In this document: piece by piece, positions 1 through 12,600 of the stretch | Layout of the letters: every line of letters begins with the position of its first letter | Position numbering within the stretch: position 1 is the stretch's first letter | Assembly (NCBI GenBank): GCA_947462335.1 | Contig: OX381705.1 | Location: forward strand, 4,826,703-4,890,702 | Length of the DNA: 64,000 nt | Direction of reading: 5' to 3' | From: Harmothoe impar | Taxonomy: Eukaryota; Annelida; Polychaeta; Phyllodocida; Polynoidae | Program-made: the position numbers and the translations under genes | The notes under the pieces: generated by a model | Seen by the model: the letters and a program-made list of their open reading frames with translations, nothing else | The model's database searches: none | What the model was told of the DNA's origin: nothing

Positions 1-308
1 GTAGAATGCTAATACCATGGTAGACACTGCCACCATCTAGTGAGAAGGACTCTCGAGCCTCCCGCCCACAGACACCCCCGAAACACATACCACATACCAA
101 AATACTTTTTAAAGTATAAAATCCCTAAAAAATAGAGTTCTCAACGCATCTTCACAAAAATGGCGCCAAATTGAAGGGAATTTTCACAGCTTTTAGGATA
201 TTTATAGTCAACGCAGAACCTCAAGGCATTATGTACCAATTGGTGCCACACACAAAAGAATATCCAATATTCCTATTTCCTAGGGTACCTGCATCGCTCA
301 GAGCCGCA
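1..308. other. Left-edge non-coding stretch
   Basis: I see no gene or RNA here. The sequence is mixed, AT-rich DNA that leads into the 180-bp satellite. The open frame starting at 171 simply runs into satellite and is not evidence of a gene. Confidence 0.5.
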
Positions 309-3300
309 AAAAGTGCCAATGCCATGGACATAGTCACTCCCGAATGCAAAGTCACTCAAAAACACATAGTCAATTCCAAAAATTTAGTCAATCTTGAAAA
401 ACGGGTTGATTTCAAAGAAGAAGTTAGTCCCAAATGTGAGGTTGATCCAAAATTCCTTTTCAATCTCAGCCATTTGGTCAATGCTCGTTGTAAGGTCAAT
501 GCCACGGACATAGTCACTCCCGAATGCAAAGTCACTCAAAAACACATAATCAATTCCAAAAATTTAGTCAATCTTGAATATAGGGTTGATTTCAAAGAAG
601 AAGTTAGTCCCAAATGTGAGGTTGATTCAAAATTCCTTTTCAATCTCAGCCATTTGGTCAATGCTCGTTGTAAGGTCAATGCCATGGACATAGTCACTCC
701 GGAATGCAAAGTCACTCAAAAACACATAGTCAATCCCAAAAATTTAGTCAATCTTGAAAAAAGGGTTGATTTCAAAGAAGAAGTTAGTCCCGAATGTGAG
801 GTTGATCCAAAATTCCTTTTCAATCTCAGCCATTTGGTCAATGCTCGTTGTTAGGTCAATGCCATGGACATAGTCACTCCCGAATGCAAAGTCAATCAAA
901 AACACGTAATCAATCCCAAAAATTTAGCCAATCTTGAAAAAAGGGTTGATTTTAAAGAAGAAGTTAGTCCCAAATGTGAGGTTGATTCAAAATTCCTTTT
1001 CAATCTCAGCCATTTGGTCGATGCTCGTTGTAAGGTCAATGCCATGGACATAGTCACTCCCGAATGCAAAGTCACTCAAAAACACATAGTCAATCCCAAA
1101 AATTTGGTCAATCTTGAAAATAGAGTTGATTTCAAAGAAGAAGTAAGTCCCAAATGTGAAGTTGATGAAAAAATTCCTTTTCAATCTCAGCCATTTGGTC
1201 AATGCTTGTTGTAAGGTCAATGCCATGGACATAGTCACTCCGGAATGCAAAGTCACTCAAAAAAACATAGTCAATTCCCAAAATTTAGTCAATCTTGAAA
1301 AAAGGGTTAATTTCAAAGAAGAAGTTAGTCCCAAATGTGAGGTTAATCCAAAATTCCTTTTCAATCTCAGCCATTTGGTCAATACTCCTTGTAAGGTCAA
1401 TGCCATGGACATAGTCACTCCCGAATGCAAAGTCACTCAAAAACACATAGTCAATTCCAAAAATTTAGTCAATCTTGAAAAAAGGGTTGATTTCAAAGAA
1501 GAAGTTAGTCCCAAATATGAGGTTAATCCAAAATTCCTTTTCAATCTCAGCCATTTGGACAATGCTCGTTGTAAGGTCAATGCCATGGACATAGTCACTC
1601 CCGAATGCAAAGTCACTCAAAAACACATAGTCAATTCCAAAAATTTAGTCAATCTTGAAAAAAGGGTTGATTTCAAGGAAGAAGTTAGTCCCGAATGTGA
1701 GGTTGATCCAAAATTCCTTTTCAATCTCAGCCATTTGGACAATGCTCGTTGTAAGGTCAATGCCATGGACATAGTCACTCCCGAATGCAAAGTCACTCAA
1801 AAACACATAGTCAATCCAAAAAATTTAGTCAATCTTGAAAAAAGGGTTGATTTCTAAGAAGAAGTTAGTCCCAAATGTGAGGTTGATCCAAAACTCCTTT
1901 TCAATCTCAGCCATTTGGTCAATGCTTGTTGTAAGGTCAATGCCATGGACATAGTCACTCCCGAATACAAAGTCACTCAAAAACACATAGTCAATTCCAA
2001 AAATTTAGTCAATCTTGAAAAAAGGGTCGATTTTAAAGAAGAAATTAGTCCCAAATGTGAGGTTGATCCAAAATTCCTTTTCAATCTCAGCCATTTGGTC
2101 AATGCTCGTTGTACGGTCAATGCCATGGACAGAGTCACTCCGGAATGCAAAGTCACTAAAAAAAACATAGTCAATTCCAAAAATTTAGTCAATCTTGAAA
2201 AAAGGGTTGATTTCAAAGAAGAAGTTAGTCCCAAATGTGAGGTTAATCCAAAATTCCTTTTCAATCTCAGCCATTTGGCCAATGCTCATTGTAAAGTCAT
2301 TGCCATGGACATAGTCACTCCCAAATGCAAAGTCACTCAAAAAAACATAGTCAATTCCAAAAATTTAGTCAATCTTGAAAAAAGGGTCGATTTCAAAGAA
2401 GAAGTTAGTCCCAAATGTGAGGTTGATCCAAAATTCCTTTTCAATCTCAGCCATTTGGTCAATGCTCGTTGTAAGGTCAATGCCATGGACATAGTCACTC
2501 CCGAATACAAAGTCACTCAAAAAAACATAGTCAATTCCAAAAATTTAGTCAATCTTGAAAAAAGGGTTGATTTCAAAGAAGAAGTTAGTCCCAAATGTGA
2601 GGTTGATCCAAAATTCCTTTTCAATCTCAGCCATTTGGTCAATGCTCGTTGTAAGGTCAATGCCACGGACATAGTCACTCCCGAATGCAAAGTCACTCAA
2701 AAACACATAATCAATTCCAAAAATTTACTCAATATTGAAATAGGGTTGATTTCAAAGAAGAAGTTAGTCCCAAATGTAAGGTTGATCCAAAATTTCTTTT
2801 CAATCTCAGCCATTTGGTCAATACTCCTTGTAAGGTCAATGCCATGGATATAGTCACTCGCGAATGCAAAGTCACTCAAAAACACATAGTCATTCACAAA
2901 AATTTAGTCAATCTTGAAAATAGTGTTGATTTCAAAGAAGAAGTTAGTCCCGAATGTGAGGTTGATCCAACATTCCTTTTCAATCTCAGCCATTTGGTCA
3001 ATGCTTGTTGTTAGGTCAATGCCATGGACATAGTCACTCCCGAATGCAAAGTCACTCAAAAACACATAGTCAATCCCAAAAATTTAGTCAATCTTGAAAA
3101 AAGGGTTAATTTCAAAGAAGAAGTTAGTCCCAAATGTGAGGTTGATCCAAAATTCCTTTCAATCTCAGCCATTTGGTCAATGCTCTTTATAAGGTCAATG
3201 CCATGGACATAGTCACTCCCGAATGCAAAGTCACTCGAAAACACATAATCAATTCCAAAAATTTACTCAATCTTGAAATAGGGTTGATTTCAAAGAAGAA

Positions 3301-3732
3301 GTTAGTTCCAAATGTGAGGTTGATCCAAAATTTCTTTTCAATATAAGCCATTTGGTCAATACTCATTTTGTAAGGTCAATGCCATGGACATAGTCACTCC
3401 CGAATACAAAGTCACTCAAAAACACATAGTCAATCCCAAAAATTTAGTAAACCTTGAATATAGGGTTGATTTCAAAGAAGAGGTTAGTCCCGAATGTGAG
3501 GTTGATCCAACATTCCTTTTCAATCTCAGCCATTTGGTCAATGCTCTTTATAAGGTTAATGCCATGGACATAGTCACTCCCGAATGCAAAGTCACTCAAA
3601 AACACATAGTCGATTCCAAAAATTTAATCAATTCTGAAAATATGGTTCATTTCAAAGAAGTAGTAAGTCCCAAATGTGAAATTAATCTAGAATTCCTTTT
3701 CAAACTCAGTCGGTTGGTCAATATGACCGAGT
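309..3732. repeat. 180-bp satellite array, about 19 copies
   Basis: A head-to-tail satellite with a 180-bp period; the block beginning atggacatagtcactc recurs at 324, 504, 684, 864 and 1044. Each unit is itself about ten 18-bp subunits marked by gtcaat, gtcact or ggttgat. Because 180 and 18 are both multiples of three, the plus frame stays open for several copies and reads as 60-residue repeats made of hexapeptides with Val near position 3. Stops (for example near 852 and 1855) and single-base indels (near 1170, 2740 and 3158) break the frame, which argues for a non-coding satellite. The copies differ by scattered substitutions, and the last ones (3550-3730) are the most diverged, as expected at an array edge. 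Confidence 0.95.
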
Positions 3733-4052
3733 GTCACATTTCGGTGACCTCGCCCCCCTATGAATTCAAGTTCTGAAAACCTATTAATATCCGCTAAATC
3801 TCTAAGCCCTTTTACATGCTAGTACAGAAGACCTATTGCTAAATTACCATGGAGAGACATTGTCAAAAAAATGCACTATATGTGTTATACTAGTAGCATG
3901 AATTTTGTCATGTACTAAAAAAGTGTCAAATTTCGGTGACCTCGCACCCCTTTGAATTCAAGTTCTGAAAACCTATTAATATCCGCTTAATCTCTAAGCC
4001 CTTTTACATGCTAGTACAGAAGACCTATTGCTAAATTACCATGGAGAAACAT
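3733..4052. repeat. Tandem duplication of a ~197-bp block
   Basis: The sequence beginning gtgtcacatttcggtgacct near 3731 and ending in the accatggagagacattgtc region recurs from about 3927 to 4056 with few changes. It abuts the satellite and has no coding potential. Confidence 0.75.
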
Positions 4053-4079
4053 TGTCCAAAAAACAATCCCCGCCCCCGT

Positions 4080-4453
4080 TTTAAGGACGATTGAACATTT
4101 TTTTTGCCATTTTTGAACTGTTTTCTCGCCAAATTGGCAGTTTTTAAGGAAATCTCACTTTTTTGCGATTCTGAAATTTTTTCTCGCCAAATTGCCATAT
4201 TACAGGAAAACTTCACTTTTTTTTGGCGATTTGGAATTTTCTTCTCGCCAAATTGCCAGTTTTCAAGAAGATTTCACTTTATTTCGATTTTGAACTTTTT
4301 TCTCGCCAAATTGGCGGTTTTTAGGGAAATTTCACTTTTTTGGGATTTTGAAATTTTTTACAGCCCCCCCCCCCCGAGTCAAGGGGTCGAAAAAAATGTT
4401 GCTCCCCCCCCGCCACTCATTACACCCACTAGCCTACCACCCCACCCAGGGGA
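4080..4453. repeat. Short tandem repeat of ~60 bp plus poly-C tracts
   Basis: Four to five imperfect copies of a ~60-bp unit carry ttctcgccaaattg(g/c)c, at about 4124, 4182, 4246 and 4301. C-rich runs follow (4365-4420). The open frames here are repeat artefacts. No gene is seen. Confidence 0.75.
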
Positions 4454-4554
4454 CACCCGTTCCCGAGCCGATTGGAACCAGGAATCTGCTGGGAGAGCAC
4501 CAACTCCAAAATAGAAATTAGTCACCCTATATGTACTCTATGTACTCTGTAACT

Positions 4555-4842
4555 GCAGGGTTAAAGCAGCATGCTATCCACACAGGGTTAAAGCAGCATG
4601 CGGCCCTTACAGGGTTAAAGCAGAATGCTGCCCTTACAGGGTTAAAGCAGCATGTGACCCATACAGGGTTAAAGCACTGTGCAGACCTCATAGGTTGGAC
4701 CACCATGCTGGCCTTACAGGGTCAAGGCAGCATGTGACCCATACAGGGTTAAAGCACCCTGCTGCCCTTACAGGGTAAAGGTGCCATGTGGCCCTTACAG
4801 GATTAGAGCACCATGTCGCCCAGACAGGGTTAAATCAGCATG
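4555..4842. repeat. Inner ~30-bp minisatellite of the 1,257-bp unit
   Basis: About ten degenerate copies of acagggttaaagcagcatg, each followed by a variable tgacccat or cggccctt spacer. The same block recurs in each long unit (about 5818-6107, 7076-7365, 8333-8620, 9590-9878 and 10847-11028). Confidence 0.85.
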
Positions 4843-5389
4843 GTCTTTTTCACCCATTCTTTATTGTCCCTTTGAGTTTGTATTAAACAAACAGATAGCC
4901 ACCCAACCGGATTAAGAGTAAATGGGAATGTATTTAATTATAACTTTACATCAGCCGTAGCGTAATGGCCGCAGCTTCCTTAATTCTTGGCCGAATTGCA
5001 AAATTTGACTATCCACGCGTAGCCAGTGAAGCACTGAACCCCCCTGTGATGTCCAATCCCACCCTAGCCTTTTTGTAAACGGTTGGCGAGAGTCCGTAAT
5101 CGCCGAACGTTAAACACGAGAGTCGTTTTTTCACTATAAAATGCATAGAAAATGAACTTATCAATGGGACTTCGCGTTGTTGACATCAAACTGAGCGCAT
5201 TGTCAACAGCTATGCTCAGTATGAATTTCAGAGCAGAATTCAGACCGGTTGTCTCAGGGCTGTTGATACAAAAATATATGTTTGTTGATTTTTCGCTGGA
5301 TGACCAGTTGGAGTTTGGGCTTGTAGTACAAATTTTTTGAAAGGCCCGAGTCGGGCGCTCAACATGACAGATGCCATTTGGACCAGGTA

Positions 5390-5400
5390 TAAAATGTTGC
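5390..5400 (+). promoter_or_regulatory. TATA-like element in the 1,257-bp unit
   Basis: An aggtataaaatg motif lies about 60-80 bp before a GC-rich stretch; the later units read aggtataaaacg at about 6641, 7898, 9155 and 10412. It could be a chance match, since no transcript product can be recognised downstream. Confidence 0.2.
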
Positions 5401-8400
5401 CGATCAGTGCGCTTCTCCAAACGGAAAGAAAGCCTATGGGACTTTCCATAGTGAAGGCACAGGGCACCCTCCCGCTCGGTCTAGCTCCCGCAGCTCCCTT
5501 CCCGCGCCGTCTCGGCACGAGTCGCTCGTCCCAGGCGGCCTTGGGAGGTCCCTGAGGAACCGCGACCGGTCCGTTCACCACCTGGTGGCTCGTACGGCTC
5601 ACAGTTTCCAAGTTGCCGTTTGGGCGGGAAAAAACGAAAAACGGCGGCAAAACACGACCCGTGCCAAATGGCCCTACCACAGACAGTCAGGATAGGGGAA
5701 AAAATCCTGATTCCGACGCACCCGTTCCCGAGCCGATTGGAACCAGGAATCTGCTGGGAGAGCACCAACTCCAAAATAGAAATTAGTCACCCTATATGTA
5801 CTCTATGTACTCTGTAACTGCAGGGTTAAAGCAGCATGCTATCCACACAGGGTTAAAGCAGCATGCGGCCCTTACAGGGTTAAAGCAGAATGCTGCCCTT
5901 ACAGGGTTAAAGCAGCATGTGACCCATACAGGGTTAAAGCACTGTGCAGACCTCATAGGTTAGACCACCATGCTGGCCTTACAGGGTCAAGGCAGCATGT
6001 GACCCATACAGGGTTAAAGCACCCTGCTGCCCTTACAGGGTAAAGGTGCCATGTGGCCCTTACAGGATTAGAGCACCATGTCGCCCAGACAGGGTTAAAT
6101 CAGCATGGTCTTTTTCACCCATTCTTTATTGTCCCTTTGAGTTTGTATTAAACAAACAGATAGCCACCCAACCGGATTAAGAGTAAATGGGAATGTATAA
6201 CTTTACATCAGCCGTAGCGTAATGGCCGCAGCTTCCTTAATTCTTGGCCGAATTGCAAAATTTGACCATCCACGCGTAGCCAGTGAAGCACTGAACCCCC
6301 CTGTGATGTCCAATCCTACCCTAGCCTTTTTGTAAACGATTGGCGAGAGTCCGTAATCGCCGAACGTTAAAAACGAGAGTCGTTTTTTCACTAGAAAATG
6401 CATAGAAAATGAAGTTATCTATGGAACTTCGCGTTGTTGACATCAAACTGAGCGCATTGTCAACAGCTATGCGCAGTATGAATTTCAGAGCAGAATTCAT
6501 ACCGGTTGTCTCAGGGCTGTTGATACAAGAAAATATGTTTGTTGATTTCTCGCTGGATGACCAGTTAGAGTTTGGGCTTGTAGTACAAATTTTCCAAAAG
6601 GCCCGAGTCGGGCGCTCAACATGACACATGCCATTTGGACCAGGTATAAAACGTTGCCGAGCAGTGCGCTTCTCAAAACGGAAAGAAAGCCTATGGGACT
6701 TTCCATAGTGAAGGCACAGGGCACCCTCCCGCTCGGTCTAGCTCCCGCAGCTCCCTTCCCGCGCCGTCTCGGCATGAGTCGCTCGTCCCAGGCGGCCTTG
6801 GGAGGTCCCTGAGGAACCGCGACCGGTCCGTTCACCACCTGGTGGCTCGTACGGCTCACAGTTTCCAAGTTGCCGTTTGGGCGGGAAAAAACGAAAAACG
6901 GCGGCAAAACACGACCCGTGCCAAATGGCCCTACCACAGACAGTCAGGATAGGGGAAAAAATCCTGTTTCCGACGCACCCGTTCCCGAGCCGATTGGAAC
7001 CAGGAATCTGCTGGGAGAGCACCAACTCCAAAATAGAAATTAGTCACCCTATATGTACTCTATGTACTCTGTAACTGCAGGGTTAAAGCAGCATGCTATC
7101 CACACAGGGTTAAAGCAGCATGCGGCCCTTACAGGGTTAAAGCAGAATGCTGCCCTTACAGGGTTAAAGCAGCATGTGACCCATACAGGGTTAAAGCACT
7201 GTGCAGACCTCATAGGTTAGACCACCATGCTGGCCTTACAGGGTCAAGGCAGCATGTGACCCATACAGGGTTAAAGCACCCTGCTGCCCTTACAGGGTAA
7301 AGGTGCCATGTGGCCCTTACAGGATTAGAGCACCATGTCGCCAAGACAGGGTTAAATCAGCATGGTCTTTTCCACCCATTCTTTATTGTCCCTTTGAGTT
7401 TGTATTAAACAAACAGATAGCCACCCAACCGGATTAAGAGTAAATGGGAATGTATAACTTTACATCAGCCGTAGCGTAATGGCCGCAGCTTCCTTAATTC
7501 TCGGCCGAATTGCAAAATTTGACTATCCACGCGTAGCCAGTTAAGCACTTAACACCCCTGTGATGTCCAATCCTACCCTAGCCTTTTTGTAAACGATTGG
7601 CGAGAGTCCGTAATCGCCGAACGTTAAAAACGAGAGTAGTTTTTTCACTAGAAAATGCATAGAAAATGAAGTTATCTATGGAACTTCGCGTTGTTGACAT
7701 CAAACTGAGCGCATTGTCAACAGCTATGCTCAGTATGAATTTCAGAGCAAAATTCATACCGGTTGTCTCAGGGCTGTTGATACAAGAAAATATGTTTGTT
7801 GATTTCTCGCTGGATGACCAGTTAGAGTTTGGGCTTGTAGTACAAATTTTCCAAAAGGCCCGAGTCGGGCGCTCAACATGACACATGCCATTTGGACCAG
7901 GTATAAAACGTTGCCGAGCAGTGCGCTTCTCAAAACGGAAAGAAAGCCTATGGGACTTTCCATAGTGAAGGCACAGGGCACCCTCCCGCTCGGTCTAGCT
8001 CCCGCAGCTCCCTTCCCGCGCCGTCTCGGCATGAGTCGCTCGTCCCAGGCGGCCTTGGGAGGTCCCTGAGGAACCGCGACCGGTCCGTTCACCACCTGGT
8101 GGCTCGTACGGCTCACAGTTTCCAAGTTGCCGTTTGGGCGGGAAAAAACGAAAAACGGCGGCAAAACACGACCCGTGCCAAATGGCCCTACCACAGACAG
8201 TCAGGATAGGGGAAAAAATCCTGTTTCCGACGCACCCGTTCCCGAGCCGATTGGAACCAGGAATCTGCTGGGAGAGCACCAACTCCAAAATAGAGATTAG
8301 TCACCCTATATGTACTCTATGTACTCTGTAACTGCAGGGTTAAAGCAGCATGCTATCCACACAGGGTTAAAGCAGCATGCGGCCCTTACAGGGTTAAAGC

Positions 8401-11028
8401 AGAATGCTGCCCTTACAGGGTTAAAGCAGCATGTGACCCATACAGGGTTAAAGCACTGTGCAGACCTCATAGGTTAGACCACCATGCTGGCCTTACAGGG
8501 TCAAGGCAGCATGTGACCCATACAGGGTTAAAGCACCCTGCTGCCCTTACAGGGTAAAGGTGCCATGTGGCCCTTACAGGATTAGAGCACCATGTCGCCC
8601 AGACAGGGTTAAATCAGCATGGTCTTTTCCACCCATTCTTTATTGTCCCTTTGAGTTTGTATTAAACAAACAGATAGCCACCCAACCGGATTAAGAGTAA
8701 ATGGGAATGTATAACTTTACATCAGCCGTAGCGTAATGGCCGCAGCTTCCTTAATTCTTGGCCGAATTGCAAAATTTGACCATCCACGCGTAGCCAGTGA
8801 AGCACTGAACCCCCCTGTGATGTCCAATCCTACCCTAGCCTTTTTGTAAACGATTGGCGAGAGTCCGTAATCGCCGAACGTTAAAAACGAGAGTCGTTTT
8901 TTCACTAGAAAATGCATAGAAAATGAAGTTATCTATGGAACTTCGCGTTGTTGACATCAAACTGAGCGCATTGTCAACAGCTATGCGCAGTATGAATTTC
9001 AGAGCAGAATTCATACCGGTTGTCTCAGGGCTGTTGATACAAGAAAATATGTTTGTTGATTTCTCGCTGGATGACCAGTTAGAGTTTGGGCTTGTAGTAC
9101 AAATTTTCCAAAAGGCCCGAGTCGGGCGCTCAACATGACACATGCCATTTGGACCAGGTATAAAACGTTGCCGAGCAGTGCGCTTCTCAAAACGGAAAGA
9201 AAGCCTATGGGACTTTCCATAGTGAAGGCACAGGGCACCCTCCCGCTCGGTCTAGCTCCCGCAGCTCCCTTCCCGCGCTGTCTCGGCATGAGTCGCTCGT
9301 CCCAGGCGGCCTTGGGAGGTCCCTGAGGAACCGCGACCGGTCCGTTCACCACCTGGTGGCTCGTACGGCTCACAGTTTCCAAGTTGCCGTTTGGGCGGGA
9401 AAAAACGAAAAACGGCGGCAAAACACGACCCGTGCCAAATGGCCCTACCACAGACAGTCAGGATAGGGGAAAAAATCCTGTTTCCGACGCACCCGTTCCC
9501 GAGCCGATTGGAACCAGGAATCTGCTGGGAGAGCACCAACTCCAAAATAGAGATTAGTCACCCTATATGTACTCTATGTACTCTGTAACTGCAGGGTTAA
9601 AGCAGCATGCTATCCACACAGGGTTAAAGCAGCATGCGGCCCTTACAGGGTTAAAGCAGAATGCTGCCCTTACAGGGTTAAAGCAGCATGTGACCCATAC
9701 AGGGTTAAAGCACTGTGCAGACCTCATAGGTTAGACCACCATGCTGGCCTTACAGGGTCAAGGCAGCATGTGACCCATACAGGGTTAAAGCACCCTGCTG
9801 CCCTTACAGGGTAAAGGTGCCATGTGGCCCTTACAGGATTAGAGCACCATGTCGCCCAGACAGGGTTAAATCAGCATGGTCTTTTCCACCCATTCTTTAT
9901 TGTCCCTTTGAGTTTGTATTAAACAAACAGATAGCCACCCAACCGGATTAAGAGTAAATGGGAATGTATAACTTTACATCAGCCGTAGCGTAATGGCCGC
10001 AGCTTCCTTAATTCTTGGCCGAATTGCAAAATTTGACCATCCACGCGTAGCCAGTGAAGCACTGAACCCCCCTGTGATGTCCAATCCTACCCTAGCCTTT
10101 TTGTAAACGATTGGCGAGAGTCCGTAATCGCCGAACGTTAAAAACGAGAGTCGTTTTTTCACTAGAAAATGCATAGAAAATGAAGTTATCTATGGAACTT
10201 CGCGTTGTTGACATCAAACTGAGCGAATTGTCAACAGCTATGCGCAGTATGAATTTCAGAGCAGAATTCATACCGGTTGTCTCAGGGCTGTTGATACAAG
10301 AAAATATGTTTGTTGATTTCTCGCTGGATGACCAGTTAGAGTTTGGGCTTGTAGTACAAATTTTCCAAAAGGCCCGAGTCGGGCGCTCAACATGACACAT
10401 GCCATTTGGACCAGGTATAAAACGTTGCCGAGCAGTGCGCTTCTCAAAACGGAAAGAAAGCCTATGGGACTTTCCATAGTGAAGGCACAGGGCACCCTCC
10501 CGCTCGGTCTAGCTCCCGCAGCTCCCTTCCCGCGCCGTCTCGGCATGAGTCGCTCGTCCCAGGCGGCCTTGGGAGGTCCCTGAGGAACCGCGACCGGTCC
10601 GTTCACCACCTGGTGGCTCGTACGGCTCACAGTTTCCAAGTTGCCGTTTGGGCGGGAAAAAACGAAAAACGGCGGCAAAACACGACCCGTGCCAAATGGC
10701 CCTACCACAGACAGTCAGGATAGGGGAAAAAATCCTGTTTCCGACGCACCCGTTCCCGAGCCGATTGGAACCAGGAATCTGCTGGGAGAGCACCAACTCC
10801 AAAATAGAAATTAGTCACCCTATATGTACTCTATGTACTCTGTAACTGCAGGGTTAAAGCAGCATGCTATCCACACAGGGTTAAAGCAGCATGCGGCCCT
10901 TACAGGGTTAAAGCAGAATGCTGCCCTTACAGGGTTAAAGCAGCATGTGACCCATACAGGGTTAAAGCACTGTGCAGACCTCATAGGTTAGAACACCATG
11001 CTGGCCTTACAGGGTCAAGGCAGCATGT

Positions 11029-11705
11029 GTATTTAGTCAATCTTGAAAAAAGGGTTGATTTCAAGGAAGAAGTTAGTCCCAAATGTGAGGTTAATCCAAA
11101 ATTCCTTTTCAATCTCAGCCATTTGGACAATGCTCGTTGTAAGGTCAATGCCATGGACATAGTCACTCCCGAATGCAAAGTCACTTAAAAACACATAGTC
11201 AATCCAAAAAATTTAGTCAATCTTGAAAAAAGGGTTGATTTCTAAGAAGAAGTTAGTCCCAAATGTGAGGTTGATCCAAAACTCCTTTTCAATCTCAGCC
11301 ATTTGGTCAATGCTTGTTGTAAGGTCAATGCCATGGACATAGTCACTCCCGAATACAAAGTCACTCAAAAACACATAGTCAATTCCAAAAATTTAGTCAA
11401 TCTTTAAAAAAGGGTCGATTTCAAAGAAGAAGTTAGTCCCAAATGTGAGGTTGATCCAAAATTCCTTTTCAATCTCAGCCATTTGGTCAATGCTCGTTGT
11501 ACGGTCAATGCCATGGACAGAGTCACTCCGGAATGCAAAGTCACTCAAAAACACATAGTCAATTCCAAAAATTTAGTCAATCTTGAAAAAAGGGTTGATT
11601 TCAAGGAAGAAGTTAGTCCCAAATGTGAGGTTAATCCAAAATTCCTTTTCAATCTCAGCCATTTGGACAATGCTCGTTGTAAGGTCAATGCCATGGACAT
11701 AGTCA
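11029..11705. repeat. Second block of the 180-bp satellite, up to the assembly gap
   Basis: Nearly four further copies of the same 180-bp satellite as at 309-3732, in the same orientation. They start abruptly inside the inner minisatellite of the sixth 1,257-bp unit (junction near 11,028-11,031) and end at a run of N. Several copies carry stops in the otherwise open frame (for example tttaaa near 11,404). Confidence 0.93.
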
Positions 11706-11905
11706 NNNNNNNNNNNNNNNNNNNNNNNNNNNNNNNNNNNNNNNNNNNNNNNNNNNNNNNNNNNNNNNNNNNNNNNNNNNNNNNNNNNNNNNNNNNNNNN
11801 NNNNNNNNNNNNNNNNNNNNNNNNNNNNNNNNNNNNNNNNNNNNNNNNNNNNNNNNNNNNNNNNNNNNNNNNNNNNNNNNNNNNNNNNNNNNNNNNNNNN
11901 NNNNN
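11706..11905. other. Assembly gap of exactly 200 N
   Basis: A run of 200 N inside satellite DNA. The round number suggests a placeholder rather than a measured distance, so the true satellite length and the flank-to-flank order are uncertain. Open frames drawn through it are meaningless. Confidence 0.98.
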
Positions 11906-12025
11906 TGGCGAGTTACTCACCTAGGCTTAATTCATGCATCATGACGACAAAGCCAAAGGACAGAGTGCATAAACCTTTAAGGACAGCATGTTGCTAAAAG
12001 ATGACATTTGTCAGGCAGAATGCAC

Positions 12026-12064
12026 CAATGCAGCCCTGGCGAGTAACTCGCCAGGGCTGCATTG
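12026..12064. repeat. Perfect 19-bp-arm palindrome
   Basis: Arms caatgcagccctggcgagt and actcgccagggctgcattg face each other across a single A. Related, more degraded palindromes are at 49,323-49,383 and 49,431-49,479. The flanks (11,906-12,250) carry other fragments of the same family (gcatgatgcttgaatg, catcatgccttcc) and no gene. Confidence 0.9.
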
Positions 12065-12400
12065 TTTCATCATAGCGACCCTTCAGGGTGTTTTAACCCC
12101 ATAGGGTCGGCATGATGCTTGAATGTTCCAGTGGTCAATTACTCACCAGGGCAGCATTCATGCATCATGCTGACCAAGGATATGATGTATCATGCCTTCC
12201 CTAAAGGGTTACAGTAGCCTGTGGTCCTTAAAGGGTTAACTATTCAGGAGTACAGATGGCGGTATGAGGTAAGTGTACTTACTTCCCTCTGGACGCTGTA
12301 GCCGCTGCATCCTGAAGGGAACAAGGACACACTGAGGTTAACACACACACTTTACCTCAATTTCTGAGTGTTTTATTTATTGAGCACAAAAGTTCATGCA

Positions 12401-12600
12401 TACCGTAAAACCTCACGTAGAAGCAGCGGCTAGTACGCGAGTCAGATTGGCAGTGCGGCTTATAGGATCGGCCCATGGTCAGGGTGTGGCTTATACGCGA
12501 GTTTTTGCTGCTATGGTACAGTACTAAAGTCACCACAATCAGATCGCCATTGCAGCTTATAAGATCGGCCCATAGGCTTATACGCGAGGTTTTATGGCAT
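12401..12600. mobile_element. TA-flanked MITE (CCGTAAAACCTC family)
   Basis: The element opens with taccgtaaaacctcacg and closes with cgcgaggttttatggcata, giving inverted ends of about 14 bp. Inside, two copies of a cttataggatcggcccat / cttatacgcgag block repeat. The size (~200 bp), inverted ends and TA flanks suggest a non-autonomous Tc1/mariner-type element. No transposase is present. Confidence 0.65.

Larger units (their letters stand above)
4454..11028. repeat. 1,257-bp tandem array, five units plus a partial sixth
   Basis: The same long unit starts at 4454, 5719, 6976, 8233, 9490 and 10747, so the period is 1,257 bp; the first unit is about 8 bp longer because of an 8-base indel near 4935. 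Copies are almost identical, with only scattered substitutions (unit 3 has a few private ones near 7500-7550), so amplification or homogenisation was recent. Each unit holds an inner minisatellite, an AT-rich middle, a TATA-like gtataaaacg, and a GC-rich end. The sixth copy stops after about 282 bp, where satellite begins. Open frames of 60-146 codons recur on both strands in every unit, but none resembles a family I know and they overlap in opposing frames. Confidence 0.95.

Noticed and set aside
171..3776. Long plus-strand open frames of 60-residue repeats
   Set aside because: They are translations of the 180-bp satellite; stops and frameshifts in several copies and the 18-bp substructure argue for satellite DNA, not a repeat protein.
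5064..10802. Recurring 97-, 102- and 146-codon frames in the 1,257-bp units
   Set aside because: They overlap each other on opposite strands, change start and length between copies, and match no family I recognise.
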